Counted from the first letter of the stretch, positions 1 through 12,100 are shown. The stretch is DNA of 64,000 nt from Chrysopogon serrulatus (GCA_015844335.1 JADLZL010002437.1:124001-188000), one strand, 5' to 3'. Notes: generated by a model not told the origin, from the letters alone. Made by a program: numbers and translations.

Positions 1-509
1 ATCTGTTTGGTTGCGTTGGCATCTGCGCCGCACCGTACGTGACGGTGTGTTCAATGTTCATCACCATCGGTTTGCATTTCAAAATGCAGTTCTTTTTTCC
101 TTTATTCAAATTCAAATGGATTGGGAGCTGCAAGTCGCCAAGATTGATGACCTGATGGGAGAAGAAGACATTGAAACAGCGGGATGATTCAAAGATCAGC
201 ATATTTACATAGCAGCATCCGAATCCGATGAAAGCTCCTGATCCTGAATGCGTTAGTCCATGAGCTTTGTTGATTACATGGATCGATCGATCGATCAACG
301 GGTCGTTGATGGGAGCCAAGACCTTTTTCTTGCAGAAGATGCTAATGCTAAGCTTAGCTAGCACGAACATACTAGTAACCTAGTGACGACAGTTCGCCCT
401 GCCTGCCTTCAACCACTCTGATTGATTAATTAGTTGGCCGACGACGACGATTGACCCACGGCGACGGCGTCGGCCGGCTACTAGTGCGAGTCGGCGGCGG
501 CGGCGGCGG

Positions 510-1308
510 CTACGAGCACGACCTGATGAGCCCTAGGTTGTAGAGGAACTTCTCGGAGCGTGACCTGATCATGTTCCCGAGCGAGCGCCGGCCGCCGCCG
601 CTGCCCACGGGCGACTTGGGCCCGGCGCCGCCGCCGTCGTGCTGCTCCCTGACGAAGAGCACCTGCTCGCCGATCTCGGCGCGCACGGCGTCCACGGCCT
701 GCCCCTGCACGGGCTCCCCCGACGCGTCCACCACGTAGAACACGTTGGCCGCCTGCGCGCCGCGCGTCTCCACCTCCGCGTGCATCACCGACAGCCCGTG
801 CTCCCGGAAGATCCGCGTCACGTCGGACAGCAGCCCGACGCGGTCCTCGCAGCACAGCTCCAGACGAAGCCCCTGCTTGCATCAGGATCGCATTCAGAAT
901 TCGGGCCCGTTTGGCACGGATCCAGCCGGCTCCGGATTCACCTTTCCGATCACTGTAGCAGCACTGTTCATGGAATCCGTTTTTCTCTCTCCTCTCCTCC
1001 TCTCTCACTGACAACGCGTGCTGTAGCAGGGAGCAGGCGGAGCTGGTTTTTCTGGCTTCACCGGCTCCGGCTCCCGCGTGCTACAGTAGCGCTACAGTGC
1101 GGGAGCCGTAGCACCCAGGAGCGGTACCAAACGGGCCCTTCGTTAGAATTTGAATGAATGCAGGTGCACGGATACGCACACGGATATACAGTAAGTATAC
1201 CTCGGTGTATCGGCGTTGGATGGCGGCTTCGAGGCCGCGGCGGAGGCGGTCGTGGTCCTCGCCGGAGCTGCCGCCGGCGCTGTCGTCGAGGTGCCGGATG
1301 TAGTACTC
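510..1308 (-). pseudogene. ACR C-terminal exons 6 and 7, detached copy
   Basis: Two exons read on the minus strand. The first, 1308-1201, encodes a stretch starting EYYIRHLDDS. The second, 872-510, encodes the fourth ACT domain (GLRLELCCEDRVGLLSDVTR) and an intact C-terminal tail ending FLYNLGLIRSCS before the stop at 510. Splice borders (AG before 1308, GT after 1201, AG before 872) are conserved. There is no upstream start, promoter or N-terminal exon in view, so it is probably a non-functional duplicate. Unusually, its reading frame is intact through the tail, while the complete gene at 15.9-18.3 kb is frameshifted there. The parent gene could extend outside the window only on the 3' side, so a second full gene is unlikely. 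Confidence 0.8.
903..1138. mobile_element. 236-bp MITE inserted in the ACR duplicate intron
   Basis: Perfect 12-bp terminal inverted repeats GGGCCCGTTTGG / CCAAACGGGCCC are flanked by a TTC duplication (900-902 and 1139-1141). The other ACR copy (around 16230) has a single TTC and no insert, an empty-site comparison that fixes both ends. The 3-bp target site suggests a PIF/Harbinger (Tourist-like) origin, although the site is not the usual TAA/TTA. It has no coding capacity. Confidence 0.88.
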
Positions 1309-1384
1309 CTGCAATGCCATGCAAGTTGCAAGGTTGGTCAGTACAGTCAGCACACAAGGCGCCAGTGAGTGTGCCTGCTGCCTA

Positions 1385-1607
1385 CTCTCCCCGTCTGTCA
1401 TCATGGATGCGTGCCACAAGTTTGATTTGATTTGTAGAAAATATATGTAATATTTATATCTCCAAATAATTTTGTTAAAAAACTAGATCCGAAGATCTTT
1501 CCGATGATACTAATTATAATATTAATTGATAATATTTATTATTTATTAAAATTATCGATATTTGTTTCTCGGGAAGTGAAGCGACATTTATTTAGGGACG
1601 GAGGGAG
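1385..1607. mobile_element. Stowaway-like MITE
   Basis: The right end reads GGACGGAGGGAG next to TA (1608-1609). The left end is a degenerate CTCTCCCCGTCTGTC after TA (1383-1384). The interior (GCGTGCCACAAGTTTGA and the AT-rich core) matches the elements at 24127-24362 and 61310-61527, so all three belong to one family. Confidence 0.8.
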
Positions 1608-1609
1608 TA

Positions 1610-2759
1610 GCAGAGAGATCCAGGCCTCGTCCAGTCGTCCTCATGCGAGGCCAAAATTCCTAGCAAGTCTGGACGGTCCGTGCCCCTTCTTCGTTCTCAA
1701 GTGTAGTGTGCTCGTCGCCGGCTTGTCGCAACAACATGTGCTGCTAGCTGATAGCCGCCGGCGCAAGGCGTGCACGACGGCGACAGCAACATCGCACGTA
1801 CGCCGCGACCGATGGCTGCTGGTCCTCGTGCACTCGCCACTCGGCACGCACGACCGACGCGCGCGGAGCTAGCTAGATAACTAGCGCCGCCGGCCGCGCT
1901 CGTGCGTCGGTGCGTGCGTGCGTGCGGTGCTCCGTTGTTGCGTTCCCATCTGGATCACTGAACGTCGAATCGTGAGCCACCATTTGGTGCGGTGTCTGGT
2001 CGTTATAAAGCATGATCGATCGCAATTCGCAACGCTAAAATATAAAATATCCATCCATCCACCGAGATTCCGTCACTCACTAGAAAGGTACGCGGTGTTG
2101 CCGCTTAGAGCCTGTATTCCATCCTCGTAGTATTGTAGTTTCTACAGATTTTGTTTCGTACGTAGAGTAGTAATAACTGTGTGTAGGGTAGGTGCACTTT
2201 TTTAAGCAATATAGATAAGACAAATCCATCTTTTTTTTCGCGTAGTTGTCATGGTATGTGTTTTGAATAATTGTGTTGTTTATGTAATATATTGTCTTAG
2301 GTATTGAAACGGAAATATCTTTTTTTTCTATATTTATTGTAGGGAATGAAATGTTTAAAGTATTTTTTAAGAGAGAGGAGCATCTTATGAGTAAATGGCA
2401 ACTTTTTTTAAATAAATTGAATAGTTTTAAATAAATTAAATATTTTATATGTGGTATAGATTTATTTTATATGTGGTATAGATTTATTTTAAATGGCAAT
2501 TTAAATGAAGAAACTAATTCCATTGATTATTTTTAGAAAACGTAGACAAATCTAGAATTATATTTATATCAATAAAATTAAAATAAAGCATGTGATATTA
2601 TGTGTTTAAAGTGTAGTGATAGTTTGTGTAGAGTTTAACAAACTTGGTTTGGTATTTTTTCTGATTTTTATTTGATTTGTTATGATTTTACAATATTTCA
2701 GCTCTTTTTTATGTAAATAGCAAATTTGCTTGAAAATTTTAAAAAGGGCGCGGGCCCAA
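1610..2759. other. Intergenic, no gene seen
   Basis: GC-moderate sequence to about 2130, then AT-rich sequence with many short homopolymers. A 27-bp stretch (TTTATTTTATATGTGGTATAGATTTA type) occurs twice in tandem near 2440-2490. I see no splice-consistent coding region or RNA gene. Confidence 0.6.
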
Positions 2760-2920
2760 TTCAGACAGGCCAGCCCATAAGGGGAGGCCGGCCGGTTTAT
2801 AAAGCAGGCCCATGAATGGGCCTGAGAGGAGGCCGGACCGCGGGTTGAATTCGTTAGAGTTCGAGCGTTTTTTTCAAAAATTCACTAGAACTGGGTGGGC
2901 GTTGCCGCCGCTTAAAGTAG
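2745..2920. promoter_or_regulatory. Isolated GC-rich island with TATA-like box and GGCCCA palindrome
   Basis: Within strongly AT-rich DNA this short island has a TATA-like TTTATAAA (about 2796-2803), followed by a perfect palindrome CAGGCCCAT-GA-ATGGGCCTG (about 2804-2825), plus further GGCCCA/GGGCCC motifs. GGCCCA is the core of plant 'site II' promoter elements bound by TCP factors. No convincing reading frame follows, so it may be a decayed promoter or the regulatory end of a transposon. Confidence 0.35.
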
Positions 2921-3359
2921 CCCTCGATTTTTTTAATGGTTTAATATGTTTTACAATAAAATTGGTGATGATTTAAGGGTTTAAGTGTGTGTATTTATAT
3001 TAAGTGGGTAATATTAAATAATAAAGCCGGAAGGCCATTTAAAACTTATATGTATGACTTAGTAATGTTTAAAACATCAACTTTAATGTAACATATAATA
3101 TGTATCATTTAAATTATTTGAAACCTTTCTATTTTGTGGTCAATGACATTATATAAATTTTGATTATTACTGATGTTATATGAATTTAATTTCTAATCTA
3201 TAGATTCATATTAATTTTAAGTTCTTTAATTATTCATAAATTGGCTTTAATTGTGAACTATCTATTTATAAATGTTATTTAGTTTTGTCAATTTTTAGTA
3301 TATTCAATTGTTGAAAACGATTCTAAAAGCCCTTCGTTTTGTAATTTTATTTTATCGAT

Positions 3360-4930
3360 GTTGTTATTTATAGGGATTATATAATTATATTTTTTGCTAA
3401 AACTATCAACATACAAATAGATATATGTTAGTTTGAATTTTTTGAAAAAATTGCAAACTATTTATTTTAAATATTATTTAGTTTTATCGATCTTTAAATC
3501 TTAAATGGTTGTAATTTTATTTTATATAGATTTTGTTATTTATAGGGATTATATAATTATATTTTTTGCTAAAACTATCAACATACAAATAGATATATGT
3601 TAGTTTAAATTTTTGAAAAAATTGCAAACTATATTATTTAGTTTTGTCGATCTTTAGCATATTTAATTATTTATAGGGGTTATATAATTATATTTTTAAT
3701 AAAACTATTGACATCGTAATCATATTAATTTAGGTTCGCTGTATCCATGTTATAATTAAAGAAGAGGACTATTTGCATTTCTAACAATAAGTGAAAATTA
3801 AGAAAAATGAATTGAATATGTAGAGTTTTATTTTAGAAGATTTTTGGTAAAAGAATTGAGGTTAGAGTTAGGATGGATATAATTATATTTTTTACTAAAA
3901 CTATTGACATACAAATAGATATATGTTAGTTTTGTATGAGGAGGACGTAATCATATTAGTTGTAGGTCCACATCGATTTGTTATAATTGAAGAAGAGGGC
4001 TATTTGCATTGCAATCACTTTACCAAAATTTATGAAAAATGAATTGAATATGTAGGGTTTTATTTTAAAAATTTTTTGTGGAAAAATTGAGATTCTGTAG
4101 TTAGGATGGATTTTATAAACTTCCTATGTTTATTAGCAAAACGCGAATGAGAGGCTTTTTTGTAATAGTCACCGAAAATTAGAAAAAATAAATTGAATAC
4201 GTATGGTTTTATTTTTTTAAAACTGGGTACATACAAATAAATATATGTTAATTTTAAAACAAGGCTATCAAAATCATATTTATTGTAGATGGTCATCGTA
4301 CCATGTTATAATGAAGAAGAAGGCTATTTGCATTTGTAATGATCGAAAAAACAAAAATTAGAAAAAATAAATTGAATATGTAGGGTTTTATTTTAGAAGA
4401 CTTTTGGTGGAACAATTAAATTTGAACTAAACATCCGTAGCTCGTTTGGTGAGGTTTGCTATCGGTGGAGCATGCCGGTTTGCATTGCCAGGTTTTTAAG
4501 GTGCCCCAAAATAAAAACTAAGATTATGTAAGGGAATATTGCCACGGAACCATCTTTGGCTGATTTTTTTAAGGCCACATCGCTATTTAGTTGTAGGTCT
4601 TGTAGTGCACGAGTGGGTGTGTGTGGTGTGCGTGCATTGAGTGAGGTGTGTGTTTTGCATGAATATACTCATTTTTTTCACCTCGGATGAGAGGCTCTCA
4701 AAAAAAAATTATGAGATTTGAAGTTAGAATGGATGAGTTATAAACTTCTTAGGTTTATTGGCAAAACTTGAATGAGAGGCATTTGTAACAATCACCGAAA
4801 AATTAGGAAAAATAAATTAAATATATACGGTTTATTTTAGAAGATTTTTTGGCGTAAGAATTATGAAATTTGGAGTTAGGATGCATGAGATATAAACTTC
4901 TTAAGTTTATTGATAAAATATGAATGAGAG
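3360..4930. repeat. AT-rich block of diverged, reiterated segments
   Basis: Several motifs recur in shuffled order. TATAGGGATTATATAATTA plus a following segment appears near 3372 and 3543, 171 bp apart, and in weaker form near 3672 and 3877. ATATATGTTAGTTT recurs near 3420, 3592 and 3920. A block beginning with GAAGAGG.CTATTTGCATT occurs near 3760, 3990 and 4318. A block with AAACTTC.TA.GTTTATT..CAAAA appears near 4118, 4743 and 4890. It reads like a decayed tandem or satellite-like array or the inside of an old transposon. No coding sequence is seen. Confidence 0.65.
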
Positions 4931-7015
4931 AAATTTGTAAATTATTCGGATGTTTGGATGATGAAGAAGAGATTGATTTGGTAGGCTCTACAATAGTTCT
5001 AGTTTATTCATCAAACTTTCTAGAAATTTTTGAAATGCAAATGGCTTAATTTATTTTTCTAGGACGTTTTCTACACGTAGAAATTTTTGTATGAATAGTA
5101 AAAGCTGCATGTGAACAGTACATGAACAGTTCATGAAGCGACTTTTTAGTATTTTGAGCCATCCGATCGCGATCCGACGGTCAATATTTTTTTTGATGAC
5201 GTGGCTGGCTCCTCTTTCCAGTACCGCGACGCGGTTTCACTAATGAAAGATGTGAGGAGAGCTGGACTGCGGGTCGATTCCTTTAAAGTTTTTTTTTTGA
5301 AAAATGAAAAGGAAAGCCCGATCCAGACCGTTCGACCGCCCGATCGGACGGCCGGGAACCGCCGGCGACGTGGCACGCTGGGTGGCCAGCTTTTGTTGCA
5401 GGTTTCGTATATAGAGAAGATGCCAGCTCGACTAATGTGGGTGCCATGCATGCAAATAAACTGATCGAGATATTCTTTTGTAGACTGAGATTGCTTCATG
5501 TCGTAGCTGCATTCTATTGGTCGCCGGCCGGCTACTTTCTCAGCGTGAGCTCTTTTAGTTTTTTTATATACACAAGTAAAGATTAAAAGCCCCTCGTTAG
5601 ACTCTGACACAAACCACAATCGGCGACCATAAGATGCATGGGACTAACAGGATCGTGGTTGCTCCAGCCTCCAATAGAGATTACTTATCCATCTTTCAAT
5701 ACTACGCCCGCTCCAAATCATAAATCTTTTTGAATTTCATAGATATATAGATTTTGTTATGCATTTAGATAATAGACTATGTCTAGATACATATATAGTT
5801 AAAACATTACATCTAGAAAAGTCAAAGCATCTCATAATTTAGAACAGAAGTATTTAAAGTTTGAAGTAATTACTCAAAACATACCCACTGTATCCCCCAA
5901 ATGTACGAGATCCACTCTTCACCATTATATAAGAGGTGAAGAAAAAGCTACATTACCAATAATTTGATATCGTTTATATAGACTTTTAAGAGATTGATGG
6001 TAAGTAATCTGTTAGAGATGCTCTAAGAGCAAAAGAGCATGCTTTGGGTTGTATGGGTAGACGAACACTTGCGCTCTCTGATTTGTATGGGGGCATCTGC
6101 AATCACTTTTTCTGTTATGCTATTTAGAAATGATGAACTTTTTTAAAAAAATGACTGTACTCTTATTTTTACAAATTGTTTTCAGGGGACACTTTTTTGG
6201 AACACCCAACAGAAGAAGAAGAAGAACGACATGTCATTTTTGAAGTGGGTATGTCGCATAATGGATACCAAGGCTATCAAAATATTCGGCCGATGGTCAT
6301 CGTTTAAAAAGCTTTAGCATTTAGCCAAACCCCTTTGTTTGGTTTAGATTTTCGAAAAAAAACAAGAGGTGGCTACAATTGTAATAAGGGATTAGTTGTA
6401 TGCAAAACTCTTGCAAAATCTGAACTAAACATCCTTTTTCTATAAAAAGAACATGCTTTGCATTGTGGCCTAAGGCTACCACAACTAAGATTATGTAATC
6501 ATATATTGTTTTCTTAGCTATTTTTTTATTGCCACAATTTAGTTTGCTTAACTTCGTTCTTAGCACTTCACCCATTTGTAATAGACTCATTTTTTTCACC
6601 TAACTTCGCTTAAGATTAAGTGGACAATTTTTTGCCACGAAAGTGTGGCAAGACCAATCTTAGCGACCTAAGGCAAAATTATGTGACAAGTATATCAACC
6701 AAACATGCCAACTACTCCTTCAAGACTGCATGTTTGGAAGTGATGATACGAATAACTCTATCTAGAAAATAGTTTCATAAAAGTATATATGTCTTCTATA
6801 TAATATATAATAATGATTAGAAGTCAATTTTGAAATAGTTTAACTTCAAAATATCACTTAATATGCAATCGGTGGCACTATATTCGATTCTCCTTTTGAA
6901 ATGTAAAATTCTCCTAGCAACTGCGAGCACTTGTTTATTGCAGGTGCAGCAGCATTCCACTGCAACTTGCTCCTGGTATCTTTCTTTTGAAAACAAAAGG
7001 AACATGCAAGTGTAT
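4931..7015. other. Intergenic with degraded MITE sequence
   Basis: No gene is recognised. About 5705-5880 contains a decayed Stowaway-like element: CCGCTCCAAATCATAAATC at its left, then the recurring 'agatatatag..ttgttatgcat...atgtctagatacat' core. The rest is AT-rich with short reading frames that show no domain. Confidence 0.45.
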
Positions 7016-7057
7016 ACACACACACACACGCGCGCGCGCGCGCACACACACACACAC
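7016..7057. repeat. Compound (CA)n(CG)n(CA)n microsatellite
   Basis: An alternating purine-pyrimidine tract: AC repeats, then GC repeats, then AC repeats, arranged symmetrically around the GC core. Confidence 0.95.
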
Positions 7058-8226
7058 GAGATAGAAAAAAAAAGTGTGGTCAAGGCCCAATTTCCCTAAC
7101 CCAAAAAGAAATGTGGATCGTGTAGCGCGATAGGGGCCAGAATCAAAGCCCATGACAAGTCTACTCACCAAGTGTCCAAAACCGGTGCATGCAGCAATTG
7201 GTTTTTGCAGGAGAGCGCATGCAAGTGGCGTCGAAAGAGAACGAAAGCAGCAGCCGAATCCCATGGCCATAATTGGCAAAATCTTGGTGATGCCCTCCGT
7301 GACCAAGATCTCGTCGCTTGTCACCTACCTAATCAAAAGGGGTTTCGGCTTTTGCGCATGCAATATGGGCATGCTAGAGTTGGACCGCTCTGTCCTTTCC
7401 TCGCTACAAAGGCCTTTTTCTCCCATCCAAAACTTGGCAGTACATTGTCTGTTCCAATCAAACCTTCTTCTTCGGACATCGGACCTACTACTCCTAGCTA
7501 GTAGGAGAAAGAAAATAATAGGAAAAAAAAAAAAATCATTGGAGTCCGCTTTAGAATGCATGAATTTCTATGGGGTTATACATGAATTTTGCCTGAAAAG
7601 TTACTTTGTGGTGGCACATGTCCAGTTGTCCACCTAGAATATAAATGCTTGTATTTTTCTAGATTTAACATTGCCACGATTTCTATGATAAAAAGCATGC
7701 TCATTGGCAGCAAGTCACCTATGTTGGTTTATTATTAAATACTGTATCGGCTCATTCTTTTGAAGGTGTTTATAAGAATGGTTGTTGCACGTGTGAGTGT
7801 GCTCACATGCATATAAATGTTTGGGTCTGTACTGTGTGATAAAGAAAGAGAGAAGCAGTTTAATTTCATGGAAAAAAACATAAATTGAGAAAATTCCATG
7901 TATTCTAAACATGACCTAGGGGGAAATTTCTGCATGCATCAATCACGGGTCAACACATTGCATGCTCCGTTACTACTTTAAATTTCTCGTTTTAAACCAA
8001 AGGAGGCCTAAAATTTAATGTTGAAATAGCAGGCCAGCGGTACGTGCTCTTTTTCAGGTGGGATTTGGAGATCTTTTATATTTGTCAAGTAGTTTTTCCT
8101 CTATCCTAGAATAGAAAGAATGCAACTTTAAATTAGTTTTTGTTGAAGTATATCAAATTTGGTCAAATTTATCCAAAAAGATACTTGTATCTATCTATCT
8201 ATATATCTATCATATTGTCAATCAAA
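7058..8226. other. Intergenic, no gene seen
   Basis: Mixed-composition DNA with poly-A at 7527-7539 and short overlapping open frames on both strands. None has a domain, splice structure or family resemblance that I recognise. Confidence 0.5.
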
Positions 8227-8699
8227 ATAAATAGGTGTCATTAGATTAGTCGTGAAACATATATTTTCATGGTGCACCTATTTAAAATCATACATGTTGA
8301 TGCTATTTTTTTTCTTGTATAAGCTAATTAGTGAAACTTAAGATACTTTGATTTCGATCAGAATGTAGCGCATTGCTTCTTTTGGATGGAGGTCGTATTG
8401 GGTTTTGGGATCTTGGAGCAGTAATTTTAAGTTGGTACCGAAATAAGTAGAAGAAATTTTAGAAATGGGAGTATGGGCTATTTAGGATGGAAGGGTAGGC
8501 CCCGTGGAGATGAGGGAAAAATGGAATGGAGCCCACCACTGTTTGGAACAGTGGTCGATGGGCCTAACAGTGTGCGGGCTTGTGAGGGGGGTACTGCCTA
8601 CAGGATTCTGAGAGAGGGCGGATGGTATACGTGATTGAGGGTATAGGTAGATAAATAGGTGTCATTAGATTAGTCGTGAAACATATATTTTCATGGTGC
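8227..8699. repeat. Perfect 49-bp direct repeat with shared downstream motif
   Basis: The 49 bp at 8227-8275 recur exactly at 8651-8699. Further on, a 17-bp segment ATGTAGCGCATTGCTTC follows both copies (8363-8379 and 8716-8732), with about 70 bp less spacing in the second. This fits duplication of a segment followed by an internal deletion, or template-switch repair. The second copy stops just before the foldback element at 8753. Confidence 0.85.
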
Positions 8700-8752
8700 C
8701 ATCCAACTCGACGTGATGTAGCGCATTGCTTCCTCGTTTGTTTTTCCTCCAT

Positions 8753-9184
8753 GGAAAAAGTCTGCTTTTGCTCCCTCAACTTTCACGAAAGTCTACAACA
8801 AAATTTTTCTGTGATTTATTATAATTTTTCAAAGATTTGGCCAAAATAAATAAAAAAGAAAAAGACTAACAAAAAATTTGTACTAAAACATACCATATTA
8901 TATATTCATTGTGTAGATGTACTCATATGAAGTCCAACAAAATTAGATTTTGTATTTTATGATTTTTTTGTGATTTACTATGATTTTTCAAAAGTTCAGC
9001 CGAAATAAATAAAAAAGAAAAAGACAAAACCACCGTCACTGTAGCAAAACCACTATCAAAACCACTCCAGGGAGGAAAAACGCATGGTTTGAAAAGTTGA
9101 GGAGATGTTGTTTATCCGGTTTTGGGGTTTAGAGAGAAAAAGTAGACTTTCGTGAAAGTTAAGGGAGCAAAATAAACTTTTTCC
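8753..9184. mobile_element. Mutator-like foldback element (432 bp)
   Basis: Long terminal inverted repeats of 43-44 bp, beginning GGAAAAAGT and containing TTTGCTCCCT.AACTTTCA, match with only a few differences. The flanks TTCCTCCAT (8744-8752) and TTCCTCCAC (9185-9193) agree at 8 of 9 positions, fitting the 9-bp target duplication of Mutator-like elements. Inside, a segment of about 60 bp (AAATAAATAAAAAAGAAAAAGAC at its end) occurs twice, near 8809-8867 and 8966-9025. It has no coding capacity. Confidence 0.75.
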
Positions 9185-9193
9185 TTCCTCCAC

Positions 9194-12100
9194 AGTGTGG
9201 CCCGTGTTGGTGTTGGCCCAAAAGCGTGGAGAAGCCGCGCTGACGACCGTCCCCTTTTCTTTCCCCAACAACAGCAGCTAGTAGCAGCAGCAGCAGCTGA
9301 GCCTGATGAGTGATGAGGCTGCCTCGCTCAACTTGGCTTGCCGTGTCGGCGCGTAGCTGGCCACTGTGGCTGCTTCCCATGCATTCTCAGACGTGTGGCG
9401 TACGGGCGATCGGATGGGATCGGATCGGAGCGCTAGCTGTTCATGGTCACGCATCGTGGATCTCGTGTGCTGGAGCAGCGTGCAGTATATAGCTTCGTGG
9501 TGAAGCATCGCCTAGTAATGCCTGCCTACTGTACATGCTGGGAGGATTATTGGCTGCCCCCCCCCCTCCTGATGTAGTAGCCAAACCTGTCTGTCCGATC
9601 TCTGATCTTTGTGTGCTGCTGAAGCAAATGCCAGTGCATCCCCGGACAGCAGGCGAAGAAGGGTCGTGAAAGGTCCGGCCACCCACCCACGCACACGTGC
9701 GTAATTATATTTCCCGATCGATCATCAGCAACCTGTCGGCGCGGGCGTTAGTTTTTCCTTCCCTACGATCATTAAACAACAGCGTACGTACGTACGTACA
9801 ATGTCTGTTTCGGTCCCGTTACCTACACGGGCCTAGCTTAGCTAGCTGAAAATCTGCATGCGGAACACGTACGTACGGCGGGGCGAGTGTAGTATGTATG
9901 TATGTATATTCCGCATTGGTAAAAGCGAAATGGAGAGTGCCTCTCTCAGTGATGATGGCACAGTGCCGGCCGGCCCGGTTCATGGTAGTACCAATCACCG
10001 CTGGGCATCAACTTGCACCGCATGCGTCGTCGTAACCATCCTGCCGGAGGACACGCAGCTTTCGGTGAAAAAAGAATCAACAAGTCGTCTGTCATCGGCG
10101 GGCTGGCGGCTCATAGCAAATCCAAATCACAAGGATGCATTTTTGGCCCCGATCGAAGAGGGAGAGGGAGCAAGTCCAAGACGGACCAACGCGCCCGCAT
10201 CCTACGCATGGCAGCCAAGCCATGCATCTCGGTCGGCGGAACGGTCCCGGCGGTGCACGCGGACGACGACAGGTGACGCATGGCGTGGCCATTGGGCGCT
10301 TGGCAGCGCCGCCCTCGTCCGTCCCGACCCGAGAGCTAGCGAGAGGGCCGCCGGGGACGAGATGGAGGAATTTTCCTAGAGCCAATCGGCGACTAGCAGA
10401 GCATCCACTACCAGCGTCTGCGTCTGCGTCTGCGTGCTTTGATTCCTTGAGCGGTGTGTGTGTGTGTGTTTGTGCTTGTGCTTGCGCCGCTGCGCGCGGC
10501 CTGCCGTCTTGTTTGTTGTTTGTACCTGTTGTCGGTCGTCGCCTCGTCGGAAACCGGGCCCGGCCGGCTGGGGCTCCCTGACGCTGTTCGTTGCCGCTGC
10601 CGTTGCCTCGAGATCGGTTTCTTTTTCGGTCTCATGTCTGGGGGCAACCTCTTGATTGGTGGCCTGGCCCTGAACAGTAGCAGAGCCAGCGAGCGAGCGA
10701 GCGAGGAGCAGGATAGGGAGCAGTGGGTCAGGCATGTGCGCGGCTCTGATAAAGAAACGAGTGCGCCAGTGCCCCCACCTGGTGGTGCACTACTGTATTG
10801 TCTGTATTTTTTGTTCCAAATTTCAAAACCCAATCTATATGTTTGTTTGTCCGATCGGAATCAGGCCGGCAGGACGATTTGAAGAGGGATGGCGAGGATG
10901 GACGAGTCACGCACGCACCCACGGGTTTGGAAGGACTCGTGCTCGCAGTCGCAGGCTTTTTTTTACAGCGGGCCGTGGTGACGACCTTTTGTGATGGAGG
11001 CGCGACGACACATGCGTGATGATATGCTGATGATGCATGGTCGTTGCTCTCGGCTTTCGAGAACGGATGGTGTGGATACGATCCGTGACCTGGCCGGAGA
11101 ATCGGCGCTCGATCGGACTTGTCCTGTCCTTTGCTTCCAAGTTGCAGCAGGGACGGTCGCAGGCGTGTTTTTAACGAGTCTGGGTCGCCTCAGCTGTTGA
11201 AAAAGAAGTGGCAGTGGCCGTAGTAGATCGGTCGGGGACGTGCAGAGCAGAGCACAACCACGACGGCGGTGGATGCCGTTGCCGTTGGCGCGTGCGGTCA
11301 CGTGACGGCCACATGGCCTCCGTTCCTTTCTACTCCCTCGCGCCCGTCCGTACGTGCCCCATGCCTGCGCGGCAGCACTGCACGGCATGAGCATGATTGC
11401 GCGATCGATCGAGCAACTACTACTACTATGCTCGGTTTCCGTTGCAGCGAGCGCATTTTGAGAGGTGGATGGTCCATGGATGATGGGGTGCGCCTTACCT
11501 CCTGCATGCTCCGTACGTACGCCCATCGGGTCGGGCTCCGCCTAGCGAACATGAACGCCCGCTAGGCCGGGCACGCACGCGCGCCCACACGTACGAATTG
11601 TACGTACGTCAAGTCCACTTGCATTGCATGGTCCTCGATCTCCCTAGCTGCACGCCGTACGTACCGTATAGATTGAATCCACCGTTTCGTCCGGGTGCGC
11701 CGGACGGACGCATCCTTTGGGGCGCCGCGATCCACCAGGACCAGGACCCAGGACCAGGCCGGCCGCCCCGGAACAAGCGCCATCGCACCGCACGGTACAC
11801 AGCCCAAACGTGGGGGTCGCGTCGCGCCGCACGTGACCGGGTCTCTCGGTTCCGCGTGGCGACGGGCGCCGACTGGCGGATCGCGGATCGGATCGTATCG
11901 TAGTATGCATGCATGCATGCATGGGGCCGTCGTGCCCCGTGCAGGTGCAGCATGGCTCCGGTCGCCGGATACGGCCCGCCGGGCGAGCAGGCCAATAAGC
12001 CGGCCGGCCGGCGGGGGCGGTACCACCCTAGTTCTGCAGGTATGGGCATGCCCGCACGCGTGTCAGGCGACTCCACCGTTTTTTTTTTAGAAGGGGCGGC

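Larger units (their letters stand above)
57..1360 (-). repeat. Partial duplicate of the ACR gene 3' end
   Basis: This segment is nearly identical, in the same orientation, to about 15380-16465, where the full ACR gene has its last two exons, the 3' untranslated region and flanking DNA. The match begins near 57 (15380 in the other copy) and stops inside the intron before exon 6 (about 1360 versus 16465). The five upstream exons are absent here, so this is a 3'-end fragment lying about 15 kb from the complete gene. The copies differ by scattered substitutions, two single-base indels and one inserted MITE (903-1138). Confidence 0.9.

Noticed and set aside
9900..11600. A hidden multi-exon gene in GC-moderate DNA
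   Set aside because: No chain of exons with consistent phase or any conserved motif could be built on either strand.
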